From positions 124,001 to 188,000 of the forward strand of contig CAJQLA010000005.1 in NCBI GenBank assembly GCA_905479075.1: a stretch of 64,000 bases of DNA, in the 5' to 3' direction. The notes under the pieces were generated by a model. That model was given only the letters and a program-made list of their open reading frames with translations, did no database searches and was not told the DNA's origin. The position numbers were made by a program, and so were the translations under genes. This document shows positions 26,006 through 34,510 of the stretch, piece by piece. How positions within the stretch are numbered: the first letter of the stretch is position 1; the number at the start of each line of letters is the position of its first letter. The DNA comes from an uncultured Gammaproteobacteria bacterium. Lineage in GTDB: Bacteria; Pseudomonadota; Gammaproteobacteria; Nitrosococcales; Methylophagaceae.

Positions 26006-26689
26006 ATGCTAAGTAAACGTCAGTTGGTTTTATGTGAGAGGCTTTGCTATCAATTTAAAGATCTCACTTTATTACAGCGTGCTTTAACGCATCGAAGTGC
26101 CGATACCAACAATAATGAACGTTTGGAATACTTAGGGGATGCGATACTGAGTTTTGTGATAGCAGAAGACTTATTTAATCGTTTTCCACAAGTCAAAGAG
26201 GGTAAATTAAGTCGCTTGCGAGCATCACTTGTAAAAGGAGTAACCTTGGCAGAAATTGCACGCGAACTAGATTTAAGTGATGTGTTGATTTTAGGTCCTG
26301 GTGAACTAAAAAGTGGTGGTTTTCGCCGTGAATCTATCTTAGCGGACACTTTTGAAGCAATTATAGGTGCAGTGTATTTAGATAGTGATTTTATTGAAAC
26401 AAAAACTGTTATTTTGCGATTATATGAAGAGCGTTTAAATTCAATCGATGTCAATGAAGTGATAAAAGATGCAAAAACACGGCTGCAAGAGTTATTACAA
26501 AGTCGAAAACAGCCGCTACCACTTTATTCTGTTCATCAGCTTAAGACAGAAAGTGATTCTCCATTATTTGAAGCAAGTTGTCAGGTAGCTTTACTGAATA
26601 AAGTGGTAATTGCGACAGGGGCGAGTCATCGCAAAGCGGAGCAAAAATCTGCGGAGCGAGCTTTAACCTTATTAGAAGGTAAAGTATGA
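26006..26689 (+). CDS. rnc: Ribonuclease III
   Basis: Double-strand-specific endonuclease that processes rRNA precursors and structured mRNA. The 227-residue product has the signature NNERLEYLGDAILSFV with its catalytic acidic residues, a second metal-site segment in DTFEAIIGAVYLDSDF, and a C-terminal dsRNA-binding domain (KTRLQELLQSRKQPLPLYS to GASHRKAEQKSAERAL). Its stop overlaps the era start in ATGA, a coupling found also in E. coli. Confidence 0.98.
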   Translation: MLSKRQLVLCERLCYQFKDLTLLQRALTHRSADTNNNERLEYLGDAILSFVIAEDLFNRFPQVKEGKLSRLRASLVKGVTLAEIARELDLSDVLILGPGELKSGGFRRESILADTFEAIIGAVYLDSDFIETKTVILRLYEERLNSIDVNEVIKDAKTRLQELLQSRKQPLPLYSVHQLKTESDSPLFEASCQVALLNKVVIATGASHRKAEQKSAERALTLLEGKV

Positions 26690-27597
26690 CTCAGGAAAAT
26701 GAAAGCTTTAAATCGGGTTATGTCGCCATCATTGGTCGGCCCAATGTGGGCAAATCTACATTGATTAATCGGGTGCTCGGTCAGAAATTGTGTATTACGT
26801 CACGACGTCCACAAACAACACGCCATCGAATTCTTGGAATTAAAACAACAGATGACAGCCAATTAATTTATGTTGACACACCAGGTCTTCATACTGATAG
26901 CAAGCGGGCGATGAACCGTTATATGAATAGAGCCGCAGCTTCATCGATCGATGATGTCGATGTGATTCTGTTTGTTATTGATGGCTTAAGTTGGACCGAT
27001 GAAGATAAGCAAGTTTTAGAGCGTTTGAAAAAAAATGCGGTTGCTCCTGTTATTTTAGTGCTGAATAAAGTGGATAAATTAGCGGATAAAGATTTGCTAT
27101 TGCCTCAGATAGAAACACTATCAAGTCAGTTTGACTTTGCCAAAGTGGTTCCTATTTCTGCCAGAAAAGGCATTAATGTTGAGCAATTAGAAAATGAACT
27201 TAAACAGTTCGTGCCTTTAGGCGATCTTATTTTTCCTGAAGATCAGTTTACCGATCGTAGCTCACGCTTTTTAGCTGCCGAATTAATAAGAGAAAAATTG
27301 TTCAGACAGCTAGGCCAAGAATTACCTTATTCCTTAACAGTAGAAATAGAAGAGTTTAAACAAGAGAATAAATTATATCGAATTGGCGCAGTGATTTATG
27401 TTGAGCGCAGTGGACAGAAATCAATCGTCATCGGTAAAAAAGGGGAGTTATTAAAATCGGTTGGCAGAGAAGCACGGATAGAAATGGAATCGCTATTCGA
27501 TAGCAAAGTTTTTTTACAGCTCTGGGTAAAAGTCCGTGATGGCTGGTCAGATAACGAGCGAATGTTAAAAAATTTAGGCTATAACGACGAGTTATAA
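26686..27597 (+). CDS. era: GTPase Era
   Basis: Essential GTPase for 30S subunit maturation that binds near the 3' end of 16S rRNA. The 303 residues show G1 GRPNVGKSTL, G2 region RRPQTTRHRILG, G3 DTPGLH and G4 NKVD, then the KH domain with KSIVIGKKGELLKSVGREAR. Spacing to recO is 11 bases. Confidence 0.98.
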   Translation: MTQENESFKSGYVAIIGRPNVGKSTLINRVLGQKLCITSRRPQTTRHRILGIKTTDDSQLIYVDTPGLHTDSKRAMNRYMNRAAASSIDDVDVILFVIDGLSWTDEDKQVLERLKKNAVAPVILVLNKVDKLADKDLLLPQIETLSSQFDFAKVVPISARKGINVEQLENELKQFVPLGDLIFPEDQFTDRSSRFLAAELIREKLFRQLGQELPYSLTVEIEEFKQENKLYRIGAVIYVERSGQKSIVIGKKGELLKSVGREARIEMESLFDSKVFLQLWVKVRDGWSDNERMLKNLGYNDEL

Positions 27598-27608
27598 GAC
27601 TCACAGCA

Positions 27609-28328
27609 TTGAATATAAAACTATGTCCAGCTTTTATTCTTCATCAAAGACCTTATCGAGAGAACAGTCTTTTACTCGATATTTTTAGCGAGCAGTTTGG
27701 CCGAATTAGCCTAGTTGCCAAGGGTTCAAAACAAAATAAGCGTGGGCAATCCGGATTATTACAGCTTTACCAGCCTTTGTTATTATCTTGGTACGGTCAA
27801 AAAGAACTTTGTACGCTAACAGCCTGTGAAGCCGATGGACCACGGTTTATATTAAAAGCAGAGTCAGCATTGTGTGGTCTATATTTAAACGAACTGCTTG
27901 TTCGTTTTTTACCGATAACAGAAATTGATAGCAGCAGGTTATTTAATAATTACAAGCAGGCACTAGATGCTTTGCAATCAGCCAATCATAATGAAATTAT
28001 ACTTCGATTATTTGAAAAGTATTTATTAAATTATCTAGGTTATGCCCTAGTGTTAGATCATGAAGTTGAAACTGGACAACTGATTGATGACCAGCAACGT
28101 TATTATTATCAACCGGATTCAGGACTATACCGTTGGCGGCAAGGACTAAGTCTACCCAGCATTTCAGGTCGAAGTTTGCAGCATTTAATAGATGAGCAAG
28201 GCTTTGATAAAACAAGTCTTAATGAGATTAAGCATGTAATGCGAACAGTAATAAATTTTTACTTAGGTGGTAAAGAATTGCAAAGTCGCCAACTATTTGG
28301 TCAACTACAACAATATTCAGCAAAATAA
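27609..28328 (+). CDS. recO: DNA repair protein RecO
   Basis: Mediator of RecA loading in the RecF pathway. The 239-residue product starts with the OB-fold domain ([36 protein letters not shown]) and continues with the helical domain; no zinc-finger cysteines are evident, as in E. coli RecO. The start codon is TTG at 27609; no ATG lies in a suitable place before the conserved residues. Part of the lepA-acpS string. Confidence 0.95.
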   Translation: MNIKLCPAFILHQRPYRENSLLLDIFSEQFGRISLVAKGSKQNKRGQSGLLQLYQPLLLSWYGQKELCTLTACEADGPRFILKAESALCGLYLNELLVRFLPITEIDSSRLFNNYKQALDALQSANHNEIILRLFEKYLLNYLGYALVLDHEVETGQLIDDQQRYYYQPDSGLYRWRQGLSLPSISGRSLQHLIDEQGFDKTSLNEIKHVMRTVINFYLGGKELQSRQLFGQLQQYSAK

Positions 28329-28345
28329 CAAGGTTAATAACATCA

Positions 28346-29074
28346 ATGGCAATTCAATTAGGCGTAAATATTGATCATATTGCAACATTACGTCAGGCAA
28401 GAGGTACACGATACCCAGATCCGGTACAAGCAGCGATAGAAGCTGAACAGGCAGGTGCAGATGGCATTACTTTGCATTTACGTGAAGACAGACGTCATAT
28501 TCAAGATCGTGATGTCGCTATGCTGGCTGATATATTACAAACCAAGATGAACCTTGAAATGGCAGTCACAGACGAAATGTTAGCCATCGCTGATAAATAT
28601 AAGCCAGCAGATTGTTGTTTGGTGCCAGAGCGTAGACAAGAGTTAACAACCGAAGGTGGGTTGGAAGTCGCAGGGCAACTAGATCGAATGAAAACAGCCT
28701 GTCATCGCCTTGCCGATGCAGGTATTGCTGTTTCGTTATTTATAGCACCAGATTTAAAACAGATAGATGCGGCTGTTGCATGCGGTGCCCCAGTTATTGA
28801 ATTACATACAGGTTGTTATGCAGATGCAAAGACAACTAAAGAGGCTGAACAAGAAAGACAAACTATCGTTAAAGCGGTTGATTATGCAGTTGAGTGCGGC
28901 TTGCAGGTGAATGCTGGACATGGCTTGCATTATCATAATGTTGAACCCATTGCCGAAATAAAAGATATCGTCGAATTAAATATCGGACATGCCATTATTG
29001 CCCGATCTATGTTTACAGGTCTACAAACAGCTGTACGAGAAATGAAAACACTGATGATAGAAGCACGCAGATGA
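28346..29074 (+). CDS. pdxJ: Pyridoxine 5'-phosphate synthase
   Basis: Condenses 1-deoxyxylulose-5-phosphate with 3-amino-2-oxopropyl phosphate to make pyridoxine phosphate. The TIM-barrel protein of 242 residues has [41 protein letters not shown] and [15 protein letters not shown], all PdxJ signatures. It follows recO by 17 bases and overlaps acpS by four (ATGA), the same recO-pdxJ-acpS order as E. coli. Confidence 0.98.
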   Translation: MAIQLGVNIDHIATLRQARGTRYPDPVQAAIEAEQAGADGITLHLREDRRHIQDRDVAMLADILQTKMNLEMAVTDEMLAIADKYKPADCCLVPERRQELTTEGGLEVAGQLDRMKTACHRLADAGIAVSLFIAPDLKQIDAAVACGAPVIELHTGCYADAKTTKEAEQERQTIVKAVDYAVECGLQVNAGHGLHYHNVEPIAEIKDIVELNIGHAIIARSMFTGLQTAVREMKTLMIEARR

Positions 29075-29463
29075 TTTCAGGTATTGGCACCGATATAGTC
29101 TATATCCCTCGCATGAAGTCATTATTAGTTAAACATGGTGACAAAATTGCAAAACGGATATTAAGTGATGATGAGTTCACTAGTTTTGAAGATACAGCTA
29201 ATCAAGCTGCTTTTTTAGCGAAACGATTTGCTGCAAAGGAAGCGGCATCGAAAGCCCTAGGAACGGGTTTTAGAGATGGTTTGAGCTTACGCCATATTAG
29301 TGTAAAAAATAATAGCTTAGGTCGTCCAGAATTATCGTTCCAGCAACGTGCTAAGCTGTTATTAGAGGAACTGAATATAGGCAAAACGTTTCTAAGTTTA
29401 AGCGACGAACAAGATTATGCTATTGCCTATGTGATATTAATGGAGCGGACAGATGTCCTATAA
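29071..29463 (+). CDS. acpS: Holo-[acyl-carrier-protein] synthase
   Basis: Transfers the 4'-phosphopantetheine group of CoA to ACP. The 130-residue product has the two family motifs: [12 protein letters not shown] at the N-terminus and [17 protein letters not shown] near residue 47. It ends inside the next gene (11-base overlap with cysM), so the two are probably coupled. Pantothenate genes supplying CoA are in the same window. Confidence 0.97.
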   Translation: MISGIGTDIVYIPRMKSLLVKHGDKIAKRILSDDEFTSFEDTANQAAFLAKRFAAKEAASKALGTGFRDGLSLRHISVKNNSLGRPELSFQQRAKLLLEELNIGKTFLSLSDEQDYAIAYVILMERTDVL

Positions 29464-30337
29464 AACAATTGACAGTTGTATTGGTAATACACCATTAGTG
29501 CGGTTACAACGGCTGCCTGGCAATACATCGAATACCATCCTCGTTAAGTTAGAGGGCGATAACCCAGCGGGCTCCGTTAAAGATAGACCGGCTATGTATA
29601 TGATCAAGCTGGCACAAGCACGCGGCGATATAACACCTGGCGATACTTTAATCGAGGCAACTAGCGGTAATACGGGAATAGCGCTGGCGATGATTGCGGC
29701 TATATTAGGTTACAAAATGGTGTTGATTATGCCAGCTAATATGAGTCAAGAACGTCGAGCTTCTATGCGTGCTTATGGCGCTGATATTGTTTTAACTGAT
29801 TCTATGGAAAATGCACGCGACCTAGCATTTGAAATGGAGCAGCAAGGCAAGGGTGTTGTACTCAATCAATTTGGTAATTTGGATAACCCAACAGCCCATT
29901 ACGAAACAACAGGACCTGAAATTTGGCGTGATACACAAGGCGCTGTAACGCATTTTGTCAGTGCTATGGGGACAACAGGCACAATAATGGGTGTATCTCG
30001 TTATTTGAAAGAACAAAACCCAGAAGTCAGGATTGTTGGTGTACAACCTACAGATGAATCATGTATTCCAGGTATTCGTCGCTGGCCTAAAGCATATTTA
30101 CCTACAATTTTTGAGGCAGAACGTGTTGATCAAATAATCGATATGGATCAAAGTTTAGCCGAAGAAACTATGCGACGATTGGCGACAGATGAAGGTATTT
30201 TCTGTGGTGTTTCATCAGGAGGCGCAGTAGCAGCAGCTCTACAACTATCACAACAGTTAGAAAACTCTGTCATTGTAAGTATTATTTGTGACCGTGGTGA
30301 TCGATATTTATCAACAGGTGTGTTTCCGGCCGAGTAA
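29453..30337 (+). CDS. cysM: Cysteine synthase B
   Basis: PLP enzyme that makes cysteine from O-acetylserine and sulfide or thiosulfate. The 294-residue protein has the CysM form of the PLP Lys segment (NPAGSVKDRPAMYMI), the phosphate loop TSGNTGIALAM, and IPGIRRWPKAYLP, a stretch characteristic of CysM rather than CysK. The O-acetylserine maker cysE is also in the window, at 39357. Confidence 0.96.
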   Translation: MSYKTIDSCIGNTPLVRLQRLPGNTSNTILVKLEGDNPAGSVKDRPAMYMIKLAQARGDITPGDTLIEATSGNTGIALAMIAAILGYKMVLIMPANMSQERRASMRAYGADIVLTDSMENARDLAFEMEQQGKGVVLNQFGNLDNPTAHYETTGPEIWRDTQGAVTHFVSAMGTTGTIMGVSRYLKEQNPEVRIVGVQPTDESCIPGIRRWPKAYLPTIFEAERVDQIIDMDQSLAEETMRRLATDEGIFCGVSSGGAVAAALQLSQQLENSVIVSIICDRGDRYLSTGVFPAE

Positions 30338-30338
30338 A

Positions 30339-32390
30339 GTGGTTAGAAACCTAATCGTATTTACCGTTAGTTTTTTATGGCTGACATTAGCACATGCAAG
30401 TACGATTCAGCTTTCAATAGCAAAATGGCAGTTTGATGATCTTGATGCGTCAGGACTCAAGTTTGAGATAGCTGTAGATTCTGAAGGTTTAGCGCTAATC
30501 GCTAAAGCTGAAACAATCACATTACCAGAGCCCTTAAATAAGATTAATAATGTAGTACTTTATTGTCATAATATTGAACTACTAGCAGCTCAAAGTTCAT
30601 GCAAAAAAGGTGAGCTTAACTTTCATCATAAAACACTGGGTCAACAGCGATTACGGTTTAAAATAATCGCAAAATCAGAACAGCAGTATTATCAAATCCA
30701 GATTAAAGATTTGAATATAGACTCGACAAAGCTTGATGTTGATATAGAGCTAAAAAAAGATCGTTGGTATCTAGCACTTGTTACGAATGAGACATCGTAT
30801 GATTCCCTTCATCGCATCGCTTCACACTTCTTGTCACAACAAAAATTAAGTCTCTTAACGCAGTGGCAGTTTACTGGCAATATTGCAATTAATTCGTATA
30901 TTTATGGTGTTGGTTCCAGGCTTAACAAATTGCAACTGGATTTGGCATTGAACGATATGACCGGTGGTGATAGTGAAGGCAATTTTGTTACAGAAGCCGC
31001 AACAAGCCTTATCAATATCGATGCCTTGAATAAAAGTGGTATATGGCAATGGCAAGCAGCTATGCAATTGACCGTCGGTCAAGGTTATGGTGACCCTATT
31101 TTTTTAGATTTCTCAGAAAACCCTATCGATATAAATGGCATTGGGACATGGAAACCAGAGACTAACCGATTTGAAGTAAGCAAACTAGATTTCAAACATA
31201 AAAATGTTTTGCAAGGGCAGGCCCAAATAGTGATGCAGTCTAATGTACTAGCGTCATTGGACGTTAATATTGAGCAGACTGCGATAGCCCCTTTTTATGA
31301 AAATTGGCTGCAACCATTTTTCGTCGGAACAGCTGCAGATACGGTCTCACTGGAAGGTGAAGTCGAGGTGAATTTTCAGAAAAAAATAGACAATTATTTT
31401 ATTGATTTAAGCTTCGACAATGTCAAAATTGATGATGAAAATAAGCGGTTTGGACTTAATGGGTTCAACGGCAAAGTTGCCTGGACAAGCTTTGCTTCAC
31501 CAGTACAGTCAGATATTAAGTGGCAAAGTGCCTATCTTTATGCCATCCCAATTGGTGAAACAAGGTTTAAAGCCAAAGTCGCTGATTCAAAATTGAGTTT
31601 ATTAGCACCATTAACGGTGCCTGTATTGGATGGTGAATTACAAGTCGAATCACTCAATCTAGAGAATAATGATAAAAAGACAGAGTGGGCCTTCGAAGGC
31701 TTACTCACGCCCATTTCTATGGAATCACTGAGTTCTGTATTAGAGTGGCCACTTTTACATGGTAAATTGTCAGGTGTTATTCCTCAGTTAAGCTATAAAA
31801 ATCAGCAGATAAATGTTGATGGTGCGCTAATGGTTAAATTATTTGAAGGAACAAGTATTATTCGTGATTTACGCTTAACCAAACCTTTTGGTTCTCTACC
31901 ACAGCTATATGCCAATATTGATTTACTCAATATGGACTTGGAAACACTGACTGAGACATTTGAGTTCGGCAAAATTACCGGTAAGTTAGATGGCAAAATT
32001 AACAACCTTAGGTTATCAAATTGGCACCCTGTGCAGTTTGATGCCCACTTTTTATCCTCAGAAAAAAATAAAACAAAAAAACGTATTAGCCAACAAGCTG
32101 TAAATAATCTCTCGCAGGTTGGCGGCGGGGCGGGTGGCGTGTTATCTAGGAGTTTCTTAAGATTTTTCGAGGATTTTTCATACCAACGCTTAGGTCTAAG
32201 CTGTAAATTGCGTAATGAAGTTTGCCAAATGTCAGGTGTGGGCGAGATAAAAGGTGGTTATTATATTGTTAGAGGCGGTGGCTTACCGCCTAGAATTAAT
32301 GTTATTGGTCATACAAGAAGAGTTAATTGGCCTGAATTAATAGCACGTTTAAAGGCGGTCAGTAATAGTTCAGGCCCCGTAGTGAGGTAA
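30339..32390 (+). CDS. YdbH-like periplasmic/inner-membrane protein (AsmA/TamB-like)
   Basis: GTG 30339, one base after the cysM stop, gives 683 residues with an N-terminal signal or anchor (RNLIVFTVSFLWLTLAHA). The frame is open from 30288 inside cysM but those codons are not needed. The rest is rich in beta-strand repeats with alternating hydrophobic residues, and the end (GKLDGKINNLRLSNWHPVQF and GGAGGVLSRSFLRFFEDFSY) resembles the C-terminus of YdbH proteins of the AsmA-like group. YdbH, with TamB and YhdP, moves phospholipid to the outer membrane in E. coli, using the lipoprotein YnbE. The next gene encodes a lipoprotein, in agreement. Confidence 0.68.
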   Translation: MVRNLIVFTVSFLWLTLAHASTIQLSIAKWQFDDLDASGLKFEIAVDSEGLALIAKAETITLPEPLNKINNVVLYCHNIELLAAQSSCKKGELNFHHKTLGQQRLRFKIIAKSEQQYYQIQIKDLNIDSTKLDVDIELKKDRWYLALVTNETSYDSLHRIASHFLSQQKLSLLTQWQFTGNIAINSYIYGVGSRLNKLQLDLALNDMTGGDSEGNFVTEAATSLINIDALNKSGIWQWQAAMQLTVGQGYGDPIFLDFSENPIDINGIGTWKPETNRFEVSKLDFKHKNVLQGQAQIVMQSNVLASLDVNIEQTAIAPFYENWLQPFFVGTAADTVSLEGEVEVNFQKKIDNYFIDLSFDNVKIDDENKRFGLNGFNGKVAWTSFASPVQSDIKWQSAYLYAIPIGETRFKAKVADSKLSLLAPLTVPVLDGELQVESLNLENNDKKTEWAFEGLLTPISMESLSSVLEWPLLHGKLSGVIPQLSYKNQQINVDGALMVKLFEGTSIIRDLRLTKPFGSLPQLYANIDLLNMDLETLTETFEFGKITGKLDGKINNLRLSNWHPVQFDAHFLSSEKNKTKKRISQQAVNNLSQVGGGAGGVLSRSFLRFFEDFSYQRLGLSCKLRNEVCQMSGVGEIKGGYYIVRGGGLPPRINVIGHTRRVNWPELIARLKAVSNSSGPVVR

Positions 32391-32404
32391 TGAAGGAGCA
32401 TATG

Positions 32405-33001
32405 ATGAAGTTTTTTAAGTATTTGAGTGGGAGTTTAGTGACAGCCATGATGTTGGTATCGTGTGTCACGATTAATATCTATTTTCCTGCTGCTGCAGCT
32501 GAAAAAGCCGCAGATAGGATTATTGAGGATATTTGGGGCCCTGAATCTGAAAAAAGTAAAGCTAATGAATCAGAACAACACAGCTATAACATTCAACCTC
32601 AAAATTTCATAGTGACAGTATTGGACTGGGTTATTTCACCGGCTGCTGCTGAAGCTGACCTCAATATCAGTTCAGATGCAATCAGCACCCTGCAACAAAA
32701 AATGAAAGATCGACATACTTCGCTAAAACCTTATTACGATAATGGTGCTATAGGCTTAACTGAACAGGGTCTGTTAACCATGCATAATGCTAAAGCCGTT
32801 TCTTTAAAAAACCGCAATTTGGTTAAAGGGTTATTGGCTGACGAAAATAAAGATCGTATGGCCTTGTATGCTGAAATCGCACGCGCTAATGGCCATCCAG
32901 AGTGGCAGGACGATATCCAAGCTACTTTTTCTCGTCGGTGGGTAGATAAGGCGGCTAAGGGGTGGTGGTTTAAAGCGAGTGGTCAATGGAAGCAGAAGTA
33001 A
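32405..33001 (+). CDS. DUF1318 (YdbL-like) lipoprotein
   Basis: ATG 32405 has AAGGAG six bases upstream, better than the ATGs at 32390 or 32402, and gives 198 residues. The signal peptide ends in a lipobox, MLVSC with Cys20, so the protein should be lipid-anchored. After CVTINIYFPAAAAEKAAD and a linker comes the DUF1318 domain (from about 115: GAIGLTEQGLLTMHNAKAV to WWFKASGQW). In E. coli the lipoprotein YnbE and the DUF1318 protein YdbL are separate genes beside ydbH; here both features lie in one protein. Terminator at 33039. Confidence 0.8.
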   Translation: MKFFKYLSGSLVTAMMLVSCVTINIYFPAAAAEKAADRIIEDIWGPESEKSKANESEQHSYNIQPQNFIVTVLDWVISPAAAEADLNISSDAISTLQQKMKDRHTSLKPYYDNGAIGLTEQGLLTMHNAKAVSLKNRNLVKGLLADENKDRMALYAEIARANGHPEWQDDIQATFSRRWVDKAAKGWWFKASGQWKQK

Positions 33002-33038
33002 GTTATTAGCTTATAAATTTGTATAAAACACTTTTAAT

Positions 33039-33072
33039 AATCCAGTGATGCTGTACCATCACTGGATTTTTT
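33039..33072 (+). terminator. Rho-independent terminator after the DUF1318 lipoprotein gene
   Basis: AATCCAGTGATG (33039-33050) pairs perfectly with CATCACTGGATT (33057-33068) around the loop CTGTAC, and a run of six T ends at 33072. It separates the cysM/YdbH-like transcript from rlmD. Confidence 0.9.
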
Positions 33073-33095
33073 ATTGCAAAAAATAGAGTATTTAA

Positions 33096-34427
33096 ATGGC
33101 AAGGCGTAATCGAAGACAAAGACTCCCTAAAGATCCTGTAGAAACAGAAATTGAATCACTATCGCATGATGGTCGTGGTGTCGCTAGAATCGATGGTAAA
33201 GCTATTTTTATTGCTGGCGCTTTGGCGGGAGAGACAGTTAAATTCCTATATACCCGCAGGCATAGTAAATATGATGAAGGAAAGACAGTAGAGGTACTAC
33301 AGGGGGCTGAGGATAGGGTAGAGCCAAAGTGTCAGCACTTTAGTATTTGCGGTGGTTGTAGTCTGATGCACTTATCACCAGAAGCACAGCTAGAATTAAA
33401 GCAAAACACTTTAACAGAGCATCTCAGCCATTTTGGTGGTCTAGAGCCAGCACAATGGTTAGCGCCTTTAAAAGGACCCCTGTGGGGTTATCGGCGTAAA
33501 GCTCGCTTAGGTGTCAAGCATGTGCCAAAGAAAGAACGTGTGTTAGTCGGTTTTCGTGAAAAAGGTTCCCCTTATTTAGCGCTTTTAGACCAGTGCGAAG
33601 TCTTAGATCAAAGAGTCGGTTCACGTTTAGCAGAACTGGGAGAAATGATAGCAGGCCTCGAAGCATATAACCGTATTGCTCAAATAGAAGTCGCGATGGA
33701 TGATGACAATGTTGCACTCATTTTTAGAAACCTTGATAGTTTGTCTGAAGCCGATCAACAAGCTTTAGTTGATTATGGTCAGAAAAATAAGCTTTGGATT
33801 TATCTACAATCAGGTGGACCTGATACAGTAACGCCACTTTGGCCAGTATCGCCTCAATTAAGCTATCAACCGGAAGCCGATCTCACGCTTAATTTTGAAC
33901 CTAATGATTTCACACAAGTTAATGATGATATCAATAAAGACATGATTCAGCGCGTAATTGAATTGTTAGAGCTAAAGGACCAAGATAGAGTGCTTGATCT
34001 GTTTTGTGGTTTGGGTAATTTTACCCTGCCATTGGCTAAGCGAGTTGGACAAGTCATTGGTGTAGAAGGAGATGCGGCTTTAGTAAAGCATGCAGAAAAT
34101 AATGCGATTAAAAACAAATTGGATAATGCCATATTCGAGCAGGCTGATTTAACCCAAACAGAATTAAAAAATTATGCGTGGGCAAAGCCAGGCTTTAATA
34201 AAATTCTGCTTGATCCGCCAAGAAGTGGGGCTTTTGAAGTATTACATCAATTGGCGGCTTTAGGTGCAGAGCGGATTGTTTATGTGTCATGTAACCCAGC
34301 AACACTTGCACGCGATGCCGGTGAATTAGTCAGTAATCACGGTTATAAACTTATTTCAGCTGGTATTATGGATATGTTTCCACATACCAGCCACGTTGAG
34401 TCTATCGCCTTATTTATTAAAGAGTGA
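33096..34427 (+). CDS. rlmD: 23S rRNA (uracil(1939)-C(5))-methyltransferase
   Basis: RumA-type methyltransferase. The 443 residues hold an N-terminal TRAM domain (about 10-70, VETEIESLSHDGRGVARIDG), the four-cysteine Fe-S site (CQHFSICGGCSLMHL plus the earlier/later Cys in VLDQCEVLD), the SAM motif VLDLFCGLGNFTLPLA, LLDPPRSGAFEVL and the catalytic Cys in YVSCNPATLARD. It is a single gene between two terminators. The ATG has no strong SD. Confidence 0.95.
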   Translation: MARRNRRQRLPKDPVETEIESLSHDGRGVARIDGKAIFIAGALAGETVKFLYTRRHSKYDEGKTVEVLQGAEDRVEPKCQHFSICGGCSLMHLSPEAQLELKQNTLTEHLSHFGGLEPAQWLAPLKGPLWGYRRKARLGVKHVPKKERVLVGFREKGSPYLALLDQCEVLDQRVGSRLAELGEMIAGLEAYNRIAQIEVAMDDDNVALIFRNLDSLSEADQQALVDYGQKNKLWIYLQSGGPDTVTPLWPVSPQLSYQPEADLTLNFEPNDFTQVNDDINKDMIQRVIELLELKDQDRVLDLFCGLGNFTLPLAKRVGQVIGVEGDAALVKHAENNAIKNKLDNAIFEQADLTQTELKNYAWAKPGFNKILLDPPRSGAFEVLHQLAALGAERIVYVSCNPATLARDAGELVSNHGYKLISAGIMDMFPHTSHVESIALFIKE

Positions 34428-34450
34428 GCGGGTTTTCGAAAGTCAAAGAT

Positions 34451-34486
34451 AAAAAAGCCGTGGTGTTGAAACCCACGGCTTTTTTA
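34451..34486. terminator. Bidirectional terminator between rlmD and ppsA
   Basis: AAAAAGCCGTGG pairs with CCACGGCTTTTT around a nine-base loop; the A-run and T-run flank the stem, so the structure works on both strands for the converging genes. Confidence 0.93.
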
Positions 34487-34510
34487 TTTAAGTAAGCAGT
34501 GTCGAAAAGT

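Noticed and set aside
30288-30338. Start of the YdbH-like gene at 30288 inside cysM
   Set aside because: A 50-base overlap in another frame is unnecessary. GTG 30339 begins a clean signal peptide straight after the cysM stop.
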